Origin: Thiobacillus sp.
GTDB taxonomy: Bacteria > Pseudomonadota > Gammaproteobacteria > Burkholderiales > Thiobacillaceae
DNA length: 61,365 nt
Direction of reading: 5' to 3'
NCBI RefSeq assembly: GCF_024708915.1
Contig: NZ_JANJXQ010000241.1
Location: forward strand, 1-61,365
Shown here: positions 1 to 7,605 of the stretch, piece after piece
How the letters are laid out: every line of letters begins with the position of its first letter
Position numbering within the stretch: the first letter of the stretch is position 1
The notes under the pieces: model-generated
Seen by the model: only the letters and a program-made list of their open reading frames with translations
What the model was told of the DNA's origin: nothing
Databases searched by the model: none
Made by a program: the position numbers and the translations under genes

Positions 1-9
1 GAGGAGAGC

Positions 10-83
10 GTGGTTGTTGCCGATTTATCGGCTTTACAACCACGGCCTACCCCTTGCGGGTGGGCGACATAGCCGGCTCTATG
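10..83. repeat. Three consecutive stem-loops at the window edge
   Basis: Three hairpins follow one another. The first pairs 10-17 with 36-43 and, inside, 19-24 with 27-32. The second pairs 45-52 with 58-65, with one G-T pair. The third pairs 68-72 with 79-83. They lie directly outside the 67-bp inverted repeat copy. Such stacked hairpins suggest a structured intergenic element (REP/BIME-like or the end of a mobile element). I do not recognise the family, and the element may continue beyond the window. Confidence 0.5.
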
Positions 84-91
84 GCAACGAC

Positions 92-158
92 GAGCAACGC
101 CGCCATGCGAAAAAAGACGCCGTTTCATGTTGCGATATTTCTGAGTCACGGCACTAGG
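92..158 (-). repeat. 67-bp repeat, copy 1 (inverted relative to copy 2)
   Basis: Read on the minus strand, this matches 11373-11439 at 64 of 67 positions without gaps. The TAG stop codon of the adjoining response regulator (154-156) lies inside it, so the repeat starts exactly at the end of that gene. Together with copy 2 it brackets about 11.2 kb. It could be a remnant of mobile-element ends or a dispersed intergenic repeat. No transposase gene is visible. Confidence 0.8.
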
Positions 159-780
159 GTTCGGGGTCGGATTTAAGAACGAGCTCGATCAACTGCCCGA
201 GCGACTTCACGCCCATCTTCTCCGTGATGTTGGCGCGGTGCCCTTCCACCGTCCGCACCGACAGGCCCAGTTCCGCTGCGATCACCTTGTTGGGCTTGCC
301 CCGCCGCAGCAGGTCGAGCACTTCGCGCTCGCGGCGCGTCAGGGCGGCGAGGCTGCGGCTCGCCCGGTCGCGGCGGTCCTCCTGGTTCCAGACCTCGCCG
401 TACTTGTCGAGCGCGGCCTGAATGGCGTCGATCAAAACCTGGTCGTTGAAGGGCTTCTGCAGGAATTCGAACGCGCCGCTCTTCATTGCGCGCACCGTGA
501 TCGGCACGTCGCCGTGCCCGGTCACGATGATCACCGGCAGATGCGCGCCCTCCTGCGCCAGCTTTTCCTGCAGATCGAGCCCGCTCATGCCCGGCATGCG
601 GATGTCGAGCACGAGGCAGCCGCGCATGCCGGGCTGGAAGGCATCGAGAAATTCGCGCGCGGACGCGAAGGTGCGCGCATTGAGCCCCACCTGCTCGACC
701 AGCCAGCGGATCGCGTCGCGCACGGCCGCGTTGTCGTCGATGATGAAGACGTTGGCGTTATGCGTCGGTGTTTTCTTCAT
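154..780 (-). CDS. FixJ/NarL-type response regulator (system 1)
   Basis: This 208-residue protein has an N-terminal receiver domain with acidic residues D15/D16, phosphoacceptor D59 and conserved K109-P110, then a LuxR/GerE helix-turn-helix at about residues 146-203 (LTRREREVLDLL start). That is the FixJ family architecture: phosphorylation by a partner kinase drives dimerisation and transcription activation. The start ATG lies inside the 3' end of the upstream kinase gene (23-bp overlap), so the two are translationally coupled. It probably responds to the kinase at 758-3235 and may control the flavoprotein/lipoyl block upstream. Its targets are not known. Confidence 0.9.
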   Translation of the reverse strand: MKKTPTHNANVFIIDDNAAVRDAIRWLVEQVGLNARTFASAREFLDAFQPGMRGCLVLDIRMPGMSGLDLQEKLAQEGAHLPVIIVTGHGDVPITVRAMKSGAFEFLQKPFNDQVLIDAIQAALDKYGEVWNQEDRRDRASRSLAALTRREREVLDLLRRGKPNKVIAAELGLSVRTVEGHRANITEKMGVKSLGQLIELVLKSDPEP

Positions 781-3235
781 GCGGCAGTTCTCCCCAAGTG
801 CCCGGCAGGGTAAAGCAGAAAGTGGCGCCGTTCATCGAATTGTCGTCCAGCCAGAGGCGTCCGCCATGCGCATCGATGATGCTCTGGCTGATGCCGAGAC
901 CGATGCCCATGCCGGTAGGCTTGGTGGTGAAAAACGGCTCGAACAGCCGGTCGGCGACGTCGTCGGGGCAGCCCTGCCCGCCGTCCCGGATGCAGACCCG
1001 GACATCCCCGCTGCCGTCGTGCGTCGCCCGGATGACAATCTCGCGCCGCGTCTCGTCGAGGCCGGACAGGGCATCCATGCTGTTGCGGATCAGGTTGAGC
1101 AGCACCTGTTCGATCTGGATCGGATCGGCCATCACCCCAGGCAGATCCGGCGCCACGTCGAGACGCATCCGGATCTGCTGCTGGCGGAGCTCGGCGCGCA
1201 CGAAACTCGCCGTCTCCCGGATGACCTCGCGCAGATCGATGCGCTGCTGTCGCCGTTCGCCCTTGCGCGCGAAGTTGCGCAGGCGGCGGAATATCGCGCC
1301 GCCGAGCTCGGCCTGGCGCACCACCTGTTCCAGACCGTAGCGCACCTGGTCCGGTTTGCAACTGCCGGTGTCGATGATGCGCAGGCAGGTCTGCGCGTAG
1401 GTGGTGATCGCGCACAGCGGCTGGTTGAGCTCGTGCGCCAGCCCCGAGGTCATCTCGCCGAGTATGCTCAGGCGCGCGACGTGCGCCAGTTCCGCCTTGT
1501 GCTGGCGGTCGATCTCCTCGGCGCGCACCAGGTCGGTGATGTCGTGTCCGGTGGAAATGAAGTGCGTGATGCGCCCCTGCGCGTCCTTCAGCGGCGTGAT
1601 GGTCTTCTGCTCGTGGAAGATGCTGCCGTCCTTCTTGCGGTTGACCATCACGCCGCGGTAAGCGTTGCCGTTCCCGATCACGTCCCACAGGTCGCGGTAG
1701 AACGCGTCGTCGTGCAGGCCCGAACGCAGAAAATAGGTCTTCTGGCCGATCACGTCTTCCTTGACGTAGCCGGTGAGCCGTTCGAACGCCGGATTGACGT
1801 ATTCGATGCGGCGCTCGTGGTTGGTGATGATGACCGTGTCGGCCGTCTGCTCCAGCGCGCTCGACAGCTTGCGCATGTGCGCCTCGGCGCGTTCGCGCTG
1901 CAGTTCGTTGCCGACCCACTGCGACATGAGCTTGAGCGTCTCCAGGTCGGTCGAACTGAAGGGGGTGCGGCGCGGCGCCTGGCTGGCGAAGCAGAGCGTG
2001 CCGTAGAGGCTGCCGTCGACCTGCACGCGCGCGCCGATGTAGGCTTCCAGGCCGTGCTCCCGGTAGCTCGGATGATCCCGCCACGCGCTCGCGCCGGCCT
2101 GTTCGAAGGCCACCGGCTCGGTGGTGAAGACCGTCGCGCTGCAATAGGTCTGATCCAGATCCCTGACGACGCCCGCGGCATACGCCGGGCTGTCGCTGAT
2201 CGCGTCCTGGATGCGGAAGAAGCCGCCGTCGATGCGGGACAGGATGGCGATGGGCAGGCCGAACTGCTCGCAGCCGAGCTGCAGCAGGCGATGCAGCTTA
2301 TCGTCCAGGCCGAGTTCGAGATCGGAACTGATCTCGTGGAACGAGCGCAGCACCGTCGCGTGGAAACGCAGATCCTCCTCCGCGCGCTGGCGCTCCGCCT
2401 CCGCCGCCACCCGATCCGTCACGTCCTGCAGAATGAGCATCGCCCCGCGCTGCCCCGTCCTGTAGGACAGCGGCGTCAGCGTGACTTCGAGGAAACGGGC
2501 CGCCCGCTCTGCCGCATCGATCTCGATGATCTCCGGCCCGACCCGCTCCATGTTCTCCAGGCTGCGCTGCAGCCATTCGTCGAGACGCGTCCGCTCGCGT
2601 GGCGGAAAATGGTCGCGCAGCGGGCGCCCCAGGGCGGCGCGCTCGCTGGCGGCCAGCGTGGCCGAGGCCTGCCGGTTGAGGGTCAGGATCGCGCCGTCCG
2701 GATCGATCGTGAGCACGCCGATCGGCGCATGGTCGAGCAACTGATCCAGATAATGCGTCGCCTCGGGCTGCAGCAGCGGCAGTTTCTCCAGTTGGATCTG
2801 CGCCTTGGAGATCGTGTTCAGATAATGCGCACGCTGCTGCCGGCGCTGGATTGAATTGCGGATCGCGGACGGCAGTTCGTCGGCCTCGTCCGTCGACCAG
2901 GGCGTCACCTCGTTGCCCAGCAAGGGGCTGAACATCAGCGTGCGGCGCAATTGCGCGCAATGCGCGGATGCGCTGAGGATCAGGATCGGCACGCGGTTGT
3001 CGTAGGCGTGGATGCGCTGGGCCACGCGCACCGGCTCGTCAACCGCCATGCCCAGAAGCACGGTGTCGGGATGCCGGTGGCCTTCCAGCATCGAGTAGTA
3101 GAGCGCCTCCAGATCGGCCGCCACCTCGACCGCGACGCCCGGCTGCAGGTCGCGCTGCAGAAAGTCCGCCACGGCCGAATCCACGCCCACCAGATACAGC
3201 AGCCCCGGTTTCGCCGAACCGCCGCCGAACATCAT
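758..3235 (-). CDS. Multi-sensor histidine kinase (pseudo-receiver, PAS, GAF, PAS, HisKA, HATPase)
   Basis: About 825 residues, without an obvious membrane segment, so likely a cytoplasmic sensor. Residues about 8-120 look like a receiver fold, but the phosphoacceptor position reads LLGM instead of an Asp, so it is probably a non-phosphorylated sensory version. A PAS/PAC, a GAF and a second PAS/PAC follow. The HisKA box has the FixL-type motif GLAHELNQPL with the phosphorylated His near residue 601, then the N, G1 (DGGQG) and G2 boxes of the ATPase. Two adjacent ATGs (3235, 3232) are possible starts; the gene begins 5 bp after the acyl-CoA-dehydrogenase-like gene ends. Partner: the regulator at 154-780. 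Confidence 0.88.
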   Translation of the reverse strand: MMFGGGSAKPGLLYLVGVDSAVADFLQRDLQPGVAVEVAADLEALYYSMLEGHRHPDTVLLGMAVDEPVRVAQRIHAYDNRVPILILSASAHCAQLRRTLMFSPLLGNEVTPWSTDEADELPSAIRNSIQRRQQRAHYLNTISKAQIQLEKLPLLQPEATHYLDQLLDHAPIGVLTIDPDGAILTLNRQASATLAASERAALGRPLRDHFPPRERTRLDEWLQRSLENMERVGPEIIEIDAAERAARFLEVTLTPLSYRTGQRGAMLILQDVTDRVAAEAERQRAEEDLRFHATVLRSFHEISSDLELGLDDKLHRLLQLGCEQFGLPIAILSRIDGGFFRIQDAISDSPAYAAGVVRDLDQTYCSATVFTTEPVAFEQAGASAWRDHPSYREHGLEAYIGARVQVDGSLYGTLCFASQAPRRTPFSSTDLETLKLMSQWVGNELQRERAEAHMRKLSSALEQTADTVIITNHERRIEYVNPAFERLTGYVKEDVIGQKTYFLRSGLHDDAFYRDLWDVIGNGNAYRGVMVNRKKDGSIFHEQKTITPLKDAQGRITHFISTGHDITDLVRAEEIDRQHKAELAHVARLSILGEMTSGLAHELNQPLCAITTYAQTCLRIIDTGSCKPDQVRYGLEQVVRQAELGGAIFRRLRNFARKGERRQQRIDLREVIRETASFVRAELRQQQIRMRLDVAPDLPGVMADPIQIEQVLLNLIRNSMDALSGLDETRREIVIRATHDGSGDVRVCIRDGGQGCPDDVADRLFEPFFTTKPTGMGIGLGISQSIIDAHGGRLWLDDNSMNGATFCFTLPGTWGELPHEENTDA

Positions 3236-3240
3236 GGCCG

Positions 3241-4404
3241 TCAGTCCGACAACAGCGGCTGGCCAAGCAGCGCGCGTCCGATCCAGACGCGCAGGATGTC
3301 GGTGGTGGGCGACATCAGATGCGCGGCGCGCGCGTCGCGCAATAGCCGGTGCAGACGCGAGCCCTTGCGATAGCCGATCCCGCCGCACAGAGTCATCGCT
3401 TCGTTGACGACGGCCACCACGCAGTCCGCCACCTCGACCTTGGCCGCCATGACCGCGGTCAGCGAATCGGGATCGCCCGCATCGAAACTCGCGGCCGCAT
3501 GATAGGTCAGCCGGCGCGTGCGTTCGACCATGCCCCACAGCGTGCCGAGACGGTGTTGCAGGACCGACGCCTGCGCGAGACTGGAGCCGGTATGCGTGTG
3601 GTAGCGGCGGCTCAGGTGCCGCCGCGCCTCCTCCAGCGCGGTCGTGGCGGCGCCGAGAAAGGTGCCCGCCATGGCAATCAGGAAATAGGGCAGCACGACA
3701 TTGAAGATGTACCAGATCTGGTCGCCTTCCTTGCCGAGCAGGTTGCGGCGCGGCACGCGGACACCCTGCAGTTCCATCGTGCGCGAGGAATTGCCGCGCA
3801 TGCCGAGGCCCTCCCAGTTCGCGCCCCAGCGGATGCCCTCGGCATCCGCCGGCACGACGATGCAGGAAAACTGCCCGATCGGCGCTTCCGGCGAGGCGGC
3901 GACGACCGACACCACGTAGGAATCGGCCTGGCCGCCGTTGGTCACGAAGGTCTTGTTTCCGGTCAGGCTGAATGCGTCGTCGGAAACGGTCTCCATGGTG
4001 GTCTGCGGCAGGTAGAAGTGGACGCCCGTTCCGGCCTCGCTCAGCGAGAGCGTCGTGATATGGCGGCCTTCGCAGATCGGCGCAAGAAAGCGCGCCTGCT
4101 GATCGGGGGTCGCGTTGGCGGAGATGACGGACGATCCCACGCAATGCATGCCGAAGCAGATGGCGGTCGACGTGCATTCCTGGCCCAGGATTTCGCACGC
4201 CCTGGCCAGCGCATGGAGGCCGTGCCCCTTGCCGCCGTAAGCCGCCGGCACCACCAGACCGCCCAGCCCTTCGCGCTGCAAGGCCCGAATGCCCGCTTCC
4301 GGCCAGCCGGCCTCGGCATCGACCGTGGCCGCATTCGGCGCGACCACCGCTTCGGCGATGTCCTGCACCTTGAGCATGAGCGACGCAAAATCCTGCCTGT
4401 CCAT
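3241..4404 (-). CDS. Acyl-CoA dehydrogenase-family flavoprotein, catalytic Glu position changed
   Basis: 387 residues with the N-terminal helical, middle beta and C-terminal helical organisation of the acyl-CoA dehydrogenase family, expected to bind FAD. Conserved stretches include LSEAGTG, TGNKTFVTNG and LCGGIGYRKGSRLHRLLRDARA. At the C-terminus, where classical enzymes have the catalytic base in a YEGT(S/N)EIQR context, this protein reads LMSPTTDILR, with Ser365 in the Glu position. It may therefore act on an unusual substrate or use another base. The start at 4404 is chosen because a GGGAG ribosome-binding site precedes it; an upstream in-frame ATG at 4461 has less support. Last metabolic gene before the two-component pair. 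Confidence 0.85.
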   Translation of the reverse strand: MDRQDFASLMLKVQDIAEAVVAPNAATVDAEAGWPEAGIRALQREGLGGLVVPAAYGGKGHGLHALARACEILGQECTSTAICFGMHCVGSSVISANATPDQQARFLAPICEGRHITTLSLSEAGTGVHFYLPQTTMETVSDDAFSLTGNKTFVTNGGQADSYVVSVVAASPEAPIGQFSCIVVPADAEGIRWGANWEGLGMRGNSSRTMELQGVRVPRRNLLGKEGDQIWYIFNVVLPYFLIAMAGTFLGAATTALEEARRHLSRRYHTHTGSSLAQASVLQHRLGTLWGMVERTRRLTYHAAASFDAGDPDSLTAVMAAKVEVADCVVAVVNEAMTLCGGIGYRKGSRLHRLLRDARAAHLMSPTTDILRVWIGRALLGQPLLSD

Positions 4405-4480
4405 ACTGCGCTCCCGATTTGCACGACCGGTGCCCATGATACGACCTGCGGCGGGGTTCATTGAAGCCCCGCGCCCGGCA

Positions 4481-4780
4481 TCAATGATGGTCGATCAGGG
4501 AGAAGGACAACACCTTGTCGACGGACTCGATGCGGTTGGCATTTGTGCCCACGACGCACTGCCCCTGCTTGTCGCATCCCCACAGATGATAGGCCCGGAA
4601 TTCGAGCAGATCCGGATGCAATTGCTCGCGATGCGGCATCGTCCGCGAATCCAGCATGTCGGTGGCGCGTTCGGACGCCAGCATGCCCTTGATGCGCTTC
4701 AACTCGGCCATGAGATCCTGCGCCTGCTCGCCGTTCCAGCTGCCCACCGCGCGCCCGCTCGTTGTCTTGATTTCGTCCAT
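4481..4780 (-). CDS. Small hypothetical protein, 99 residues
   Basis: I do not recognise this family. It is a soluble protein with an amphipathic N-terminal half (ELKRIKGMLASERATDML) and a C-terminal half holding a GCDKQGQC motif (two Cys five residues apart) and a terminal HH. A strong GGAGG ribosome-binding site precedes the ATG, and only 16 bp separate it from the Nif11-like gene upstream, so both are probably in one transcript. The pair of cysteines next to rhodanese, lipoyl and OsmC genes hints at sulfur or redox chemistry, which is inference only. Confidence 0.7.
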   Translation of the reverse strand: MDEIKTTSGRAVGSWNGEQAQDLMAELKRIKGMLASERATDMLDSRTMPHREQLHPDLLEFRAYHLWGCDKQGQCVVGTNANRIESVDKVLSFSLIDHH

Positions 4781-4796
4781 GTTTGCTTACCTCCGG

Positions 4797-5075
4797 TCAA
4801 AAACGCTCGCGTACCATGCTCAGGACCGCCTTGGGCAGAATCCAGTTGCTGCCCTGCTTCTGTTCCTGAACCGCTACCTTCATGTTGTCGGTCGTGAAAT
4901 GAATGCCCCGTTCGGCTGCCAGTTTGCAGTAGGCAGCAATGAAACTGTCGGCGTCGCGCGTCTCGTCGAGTCGGGTCAGCAGCGCGGGCTCGCTCATCAC
5001 GATTTCCCCGAACTGCTTGATCGATTTCTCGAACGGCCTGTTCTCGATATCCCTGTCCTGCGCAGCTTTCAACAT
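4797..5075 (-). CDS. Nif11-like small protein
   Basis: 92 residues starting MLKAAQDRD. The section from about residue 22 (FGEIVMSEPALLTRL ... FIAAYCKLAAERGIHFT) resembles the Nif11 domain, a short helical module first noted near nitrogen fixation genes and used as a leader in some modified peptides. There is no Gly-Gly cleavage site or Cys-rich core, so a peptide precursor role is unlikely. The start at 5075 is supported by a GGAG site eight bases upstream; the longer reading frame upstream lacks one. It forms a tight pair with the 99-residue protein. Function unknown. Confidence 0.72.
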   Translation of the reverse strand: MLKAAQDRDIENRPFEKSIKQFGEIVMSEPALLTRLDETRDADSFIAAYCKLAAERGIHFTTDNMKVAVQEQKQGSNWILPKAVLSMVRERF

Positions 5076-5296
5076 AACAATCTCCTGATCCGATTCGTGT
5101 GATGGGTTTCGCCCCGATTTGCCCCCGGGATACCGCGCGGCCCTCCGCGCCAGCCGTATCGCACCGGGTACACGACGATTTATACGCAATGCAGCCGTCA
5201 GGGTTAATTCGTAATGTCACGGCCGGAAGCAGGTAAAACCACGTATCCGCCGCGACGCATGGCGGGCGCAGGCCTGCATCGAGGGGGCACTCGAAC

Positions 5297-5327
5297 GCGC
5301 AGCCGTGCTCCCGGGTTGCGGCTGCGC
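5297..5327 (-). terminator. Strong stem-loop just after the rhodanese gene
   Basis: A perfect 9-bp G+C-rich stem (5297-5305 with 5319-5327) with a 13-base loop lies 3 bases beyond the rhodanese stop codon. There is no U-run, so it may be an RNA-stabilising or processing hairpin rather than a complete intrinsic terminator. The roughly 250-bp interval 5076-5329 otherwise shows no gene and should hold the promoter of the Nif11-like gene. Confidence 0.5.
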
Positions 5328-5329
5328 CG

Positions 5330-5722
5330 TCACGCCCGCACCGGCGTCACGTCGAAGCCAGCGCTCTTCCAGGCCTCGATTCCGCCCGCCAGGGAGGTCA
5401 CGTTAAGGTAGCCCAGCTGTTTCAGGGTATGGGCGGCGAAGGCGCTGCGTCCGCCCGTCTTGCAGTACACCAGGATTTCCAGCTGGCGATCGAGCAGTGT
5501 TTTCTCGCAGGCCGGATAGGTCGGGTCGACCTTGAATTCAAGCACGCCGCGTGGAACGTTGCAGGCGCTGCCGATGCACCCTTCGCCGAATTCCGCGGGC
5601 TCGCGCACGTCCAGAAGGACGATGCCTTTTCGCGCGGCCAGCTCGCGCGCGGCGGTAGGGGCATCCCATTCGACGATCCGGGACCTGGCCTGGGCGATGA
5701 GGTCTTGCGTGGTAAAGCTCAT
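5330..5722 (-). CDS. Single-domain rhodanese-like sulfurtransferase
   Basis: 130 residues forming one rhodanese domain. The active-site loop is CKTGGRS with Cys87 as the likely persulfide-carrying residue, preceded by the LDVREPAEF motif and followed by LAGGIEAWKSAG. No signal peptide, so cytoplasmic. It lies 31 bp after the lipoyl-carrier gene in the same direction. Family knowledge: such proteins move sulfane sulfur between thiols. Beside a lipoyl protein, a dihydrolipoamide dehydrogenase and an OsmC protein, it suggests thiol or persulfide handling in this block. Confidence 0.88.
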   Translation of the reverse strand: MSFTTQDLIAQARSRIVEWDAPTAARELAARKGIVLLDVREPAEFGEGCIGSACNVPRGVLEFKVDPTYPACEKTLLDRQLEILVYCKTGGRSAFAAHTLKQLGYLNVTSLAGGIEAWKSAGFDVTPVRA

Positions 5723-5753
5723 GTGAAGTCTCCTGCAAATAGGAAACCGGCCT

Positions 5754-6149
5754 TCATTCTGCCAGGCCGATGTGTTCGAGATAGCTGCCGGCCTCCAGCA
5801 GATGGCCGGTTTCCGCCGCTGCGGCCAGGCGGATGCGCAACACCCAGCCCTCGCCGTAGGGATCGCTGTTGACCAGTCCGGGTTCGCCGCGCAGGCGCGG
5901 ATTGACCGCCAGCACGCTGCCGTCCACGGGCGCGATCATGTCGGACACGGCCTTGTGGGATTCGATGGTCCCGAGGGGGGTGTCCTGGCGAATGGCAGCG
6001 CCCACCCGCGGCAGGTCCAGGAATACGACCTCGCCCAGGCTTTGCTGCGCGAAATAGTTGATCCCCACCAGGGCTTCGTCCCCATCCAGGCGCTGCAGCC
6101 AGAGGGCGTCGCGGTGATAGAGGCGGTCTTCAGGATAATGTGCCGGCAT
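5754..6149 (-). CDS. GcvH-like lipoyl-carrier protein
   Basis: 131 residues of the glycine cleavage H / lipoate-binding fold. The lipoylation site is in ESHKAVSDMIAPVDG, with Lys66 as the modified residue, followed by the typical NPRL and DPYGEGWVLRI segments. No other glycine cleavage gene (gcvT, gcvP) is in the window, so it may be a specialised carrier such as the LbpA proteins of sulfur oxidisers rather than a true H protein; however, no hdr genes are seen here. The start overlaps the dehydrogenase gene by 20 bp, so it is translationally coupled with the enzyme that would reoxidise its dihydrolipoyl arm. Confidence 0.85.
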   Translation of the reverse strand: MPAHYPEDRLYHRDALWLQRLDGDEALVGINYFAQQSLGEVVFLDLPRVGAAIRQDTPLGTIESHKAVSDMIAPVDGSVLAVNPRLRGEPGLVNSDPYGEGWVLRIRLAAAAETGHLLEAGSYLEHIGLAE

Positions 6150-7545
6150 GATGGGTCTTCTCGCGTTTCATGGGTTTGTGCACGGCCTGGCCGAGCGCAT
6201 CCTCGGCGGCTTCCAGCAGCGCTTCCGACAGAGTGGGATGGGCGTGCACGGTTTGGGTGATGGCATGCACGGTGGCGCCCTGGCGGATCAGCACCGCAGC
6301 CTCATGCACCATGTCGGACGCGTGTGCGCCGACGATGTGGACGCCGAGCAGGCGCCCGCTGACGCGGTCCGCCACCACCTTGGCCAGGCCGGTCAATTCG
6401 CCCATGGCCTGGGCCTTGCCGAGGCAGCGCAGGTCGAAGCGGCCGCAACTGACGACATGGCCTTGGTCGACGGCGTCCTGTTCGGCGAGGCCGACGCATC
6501 CGATCTCCGGCATGGTGAACACGGCCCACGGGATGGCTGCTTCGTCGAGCGGCACGGGGTCCAGCCCCAGGGCGTGATCCACCGCCAGACGCGCCTGCGC
6601 CGAGGCGGCATGGGCCAGTGCGAGGCGGCCGTTGACGTCGCCCACCGCATAAAGCCCCGCCAGGTTGGTACGCATCAGGCTGTCGGTCACGATCTCGCCG
6701 CGCTGGCCCACGGCCACACCGGCTTCTTCCAGGCCAAGTCCCGTGCTTTGGGGGCGGCGCCCGACGGCGACCAGGGCGCGTTCGGCGGTGGCCGCCAGCC
6801 GGCCGTCGGCATAGGCGGCGACGCCGTCCGGCGTGGCCTCAAGCCGTTCCACCAGGCAGCGGCCGATGAATTCGATGCCGAGCTTGCGCATTTCCCGCTG
6901 CACGACGGCGGCGATATCCCGATCCAGGAAAGGCAGCGGGCGCTCGGCCATGGCGGCGAGGGTCACCTGCACGCCCAGGGTGTGCATGATGAAGGCGAAT
7001 TCGCAGGCCACCACGCCATCGCCGACGATGAGCAGGGAGCTCGGCAGGGTGTCCCATTTCAGCAGCTCGTCGCTGGTGGCGATGCGTTCGCCGTCGACCT
7101 GGAAACTGGCCGGCCGGATGGGGCTGGAGCCGGTGCAGACCAGCACGGCGTCGGCTTCGACCATGCCGTGCCCGGGCACGTCGACGTGCCGGCCGTCGAC
7201 AACGCGGCCGCGCCCCTGGACAGGGGTCACTTTGCGGTCTGCCATGAGGCCATCGATGCCGCGATTGAGCAGACCGATAACCTGCCCGGCCTTGGCGCGC
7301 ATCGCCGGCCAGTCGGCCTCGATGCTGCCGTTGAGGCGCAGGCCGCAGGTTTCCGCGCGGCGCATTTTTTCAAGGAGATTGCAGACCTCCACCAGGGTCT
7401 TGGTGGGGATGCAGCCGCGATGCAGGCAAGTGCCGCCCAGGGGATGCGGATCGATCAGGGTGACGCTGGCGCCTTCCGCCGCGGCGTGGGATGCGGCGAC
7501 GTAGCCTGCGGGGCCGCCGCCGATAATGGCGATATGTTTGGGCAT
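6130..7545 (-). CDS. lpdA: Dihydrolipoamide dehydrogenase
   Basis: 471 residues, a class I pyridine nucleotide-disulfide oxidoreductase. The N-terminal FAD site is GGGPAGYVAA, the redox disulfide is C40-LHRG-C45 in GGTCLHRGCIPTK, a second dinucleotide site (GDGVVACEFA) follows, then AVGDVNG, and the C-terminal His-Glu pair is in HAHPTLSEALLEAAED. It reoxidises dihydrolipoyl groups with NAD. No E1 or E2 dehydrogenase subunits are near, so its partner is most likely the adjacent lipoyl carrier. It starts 60 bp after the OsmC gene. Confidence 0.92.
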   Translation of the reverse strand: MPKHIAIIGGGPAGYVAASHAAAEGASVTLIDPHPLGGTCLHRGCIPTKTLVEVCNLLEKMRRAETCGLRLNGSIEADWPAMRAKAGQVIGLLNRGIDGLMADRKVTPVQGRGRVVDGRHVDVPGHGMVEADAVLVCTGSSPIRPASFQVDGERIATSDELLKWDTLPSSLLIVGDGVVACEFAFIMHTLGVQVTLAAMAERPLPFLDRDIAAVVQREMRKLGIEFIGRCLVERLEATPDGVAAYADGRLAATAERALVAVGRRPQSTGLGLEEAGVAVGQRGEIVTDSLMRTNLAGLYAVGDVNGRLALAHAASAQARLAVDHALGLDPVPLDEAAIPWAVFTMPEIGCVGLAEQDAVDQGHVVSCGRFDLRCLGKAQAMGELTGLAKVVADRVSGRLLGVHIVGAHASDMVHEAAVLIRQGATVHAITQTVHAHPTLSEALLEAAEDALGQAVHKPMKREKTHHAGTLS

Positions 7546-7605
7546 GGTGTGTCTCCTGTGTCCGTCCGACCGCCCGGAGGCGCCGAACGAACGCGTGCTT
7601 TCAGG

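Noticed and set aside
422..2854. Long plus-strand reading frame of 810 codons opposite the first kinase
   Set aside because: It is a G+C-driven shadow of the kinase gene, with Arg/Ala/Gln-rich low-complexity translation and no recognisable domain. The same applies to other long antisense frames, for example 6148-8214, 12067-13425, 42160-43974 and 59800-61293.
4421..4435. -24/-12-like sequence upstream of the acyl-CoA dehydrogenase-like gene
   Set aside because: GG and GC spacing fits, but three consensus bases differ and the predicted transcript would begin only 5 bases before the ATG, excluding the ribosome-binding site. No dyad is nearby.
4797..5189. Precursor of a ribosomally made modified peptide
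   Set aside because: The Nif11-like protein has no Gly-Gly cleavage site, no Cys/Ser/Thr-rich core and no maturation or transport genes nearby.
5754..7545. Glycine cleavage system or 2-oxoacid dehydrogenase complex
   Set aside because: Only the lipoyl carrier and the dihydrolipoamide dehydrogenase are present; gcvT, gcvP, E1 and E2 genes are absent from the window.
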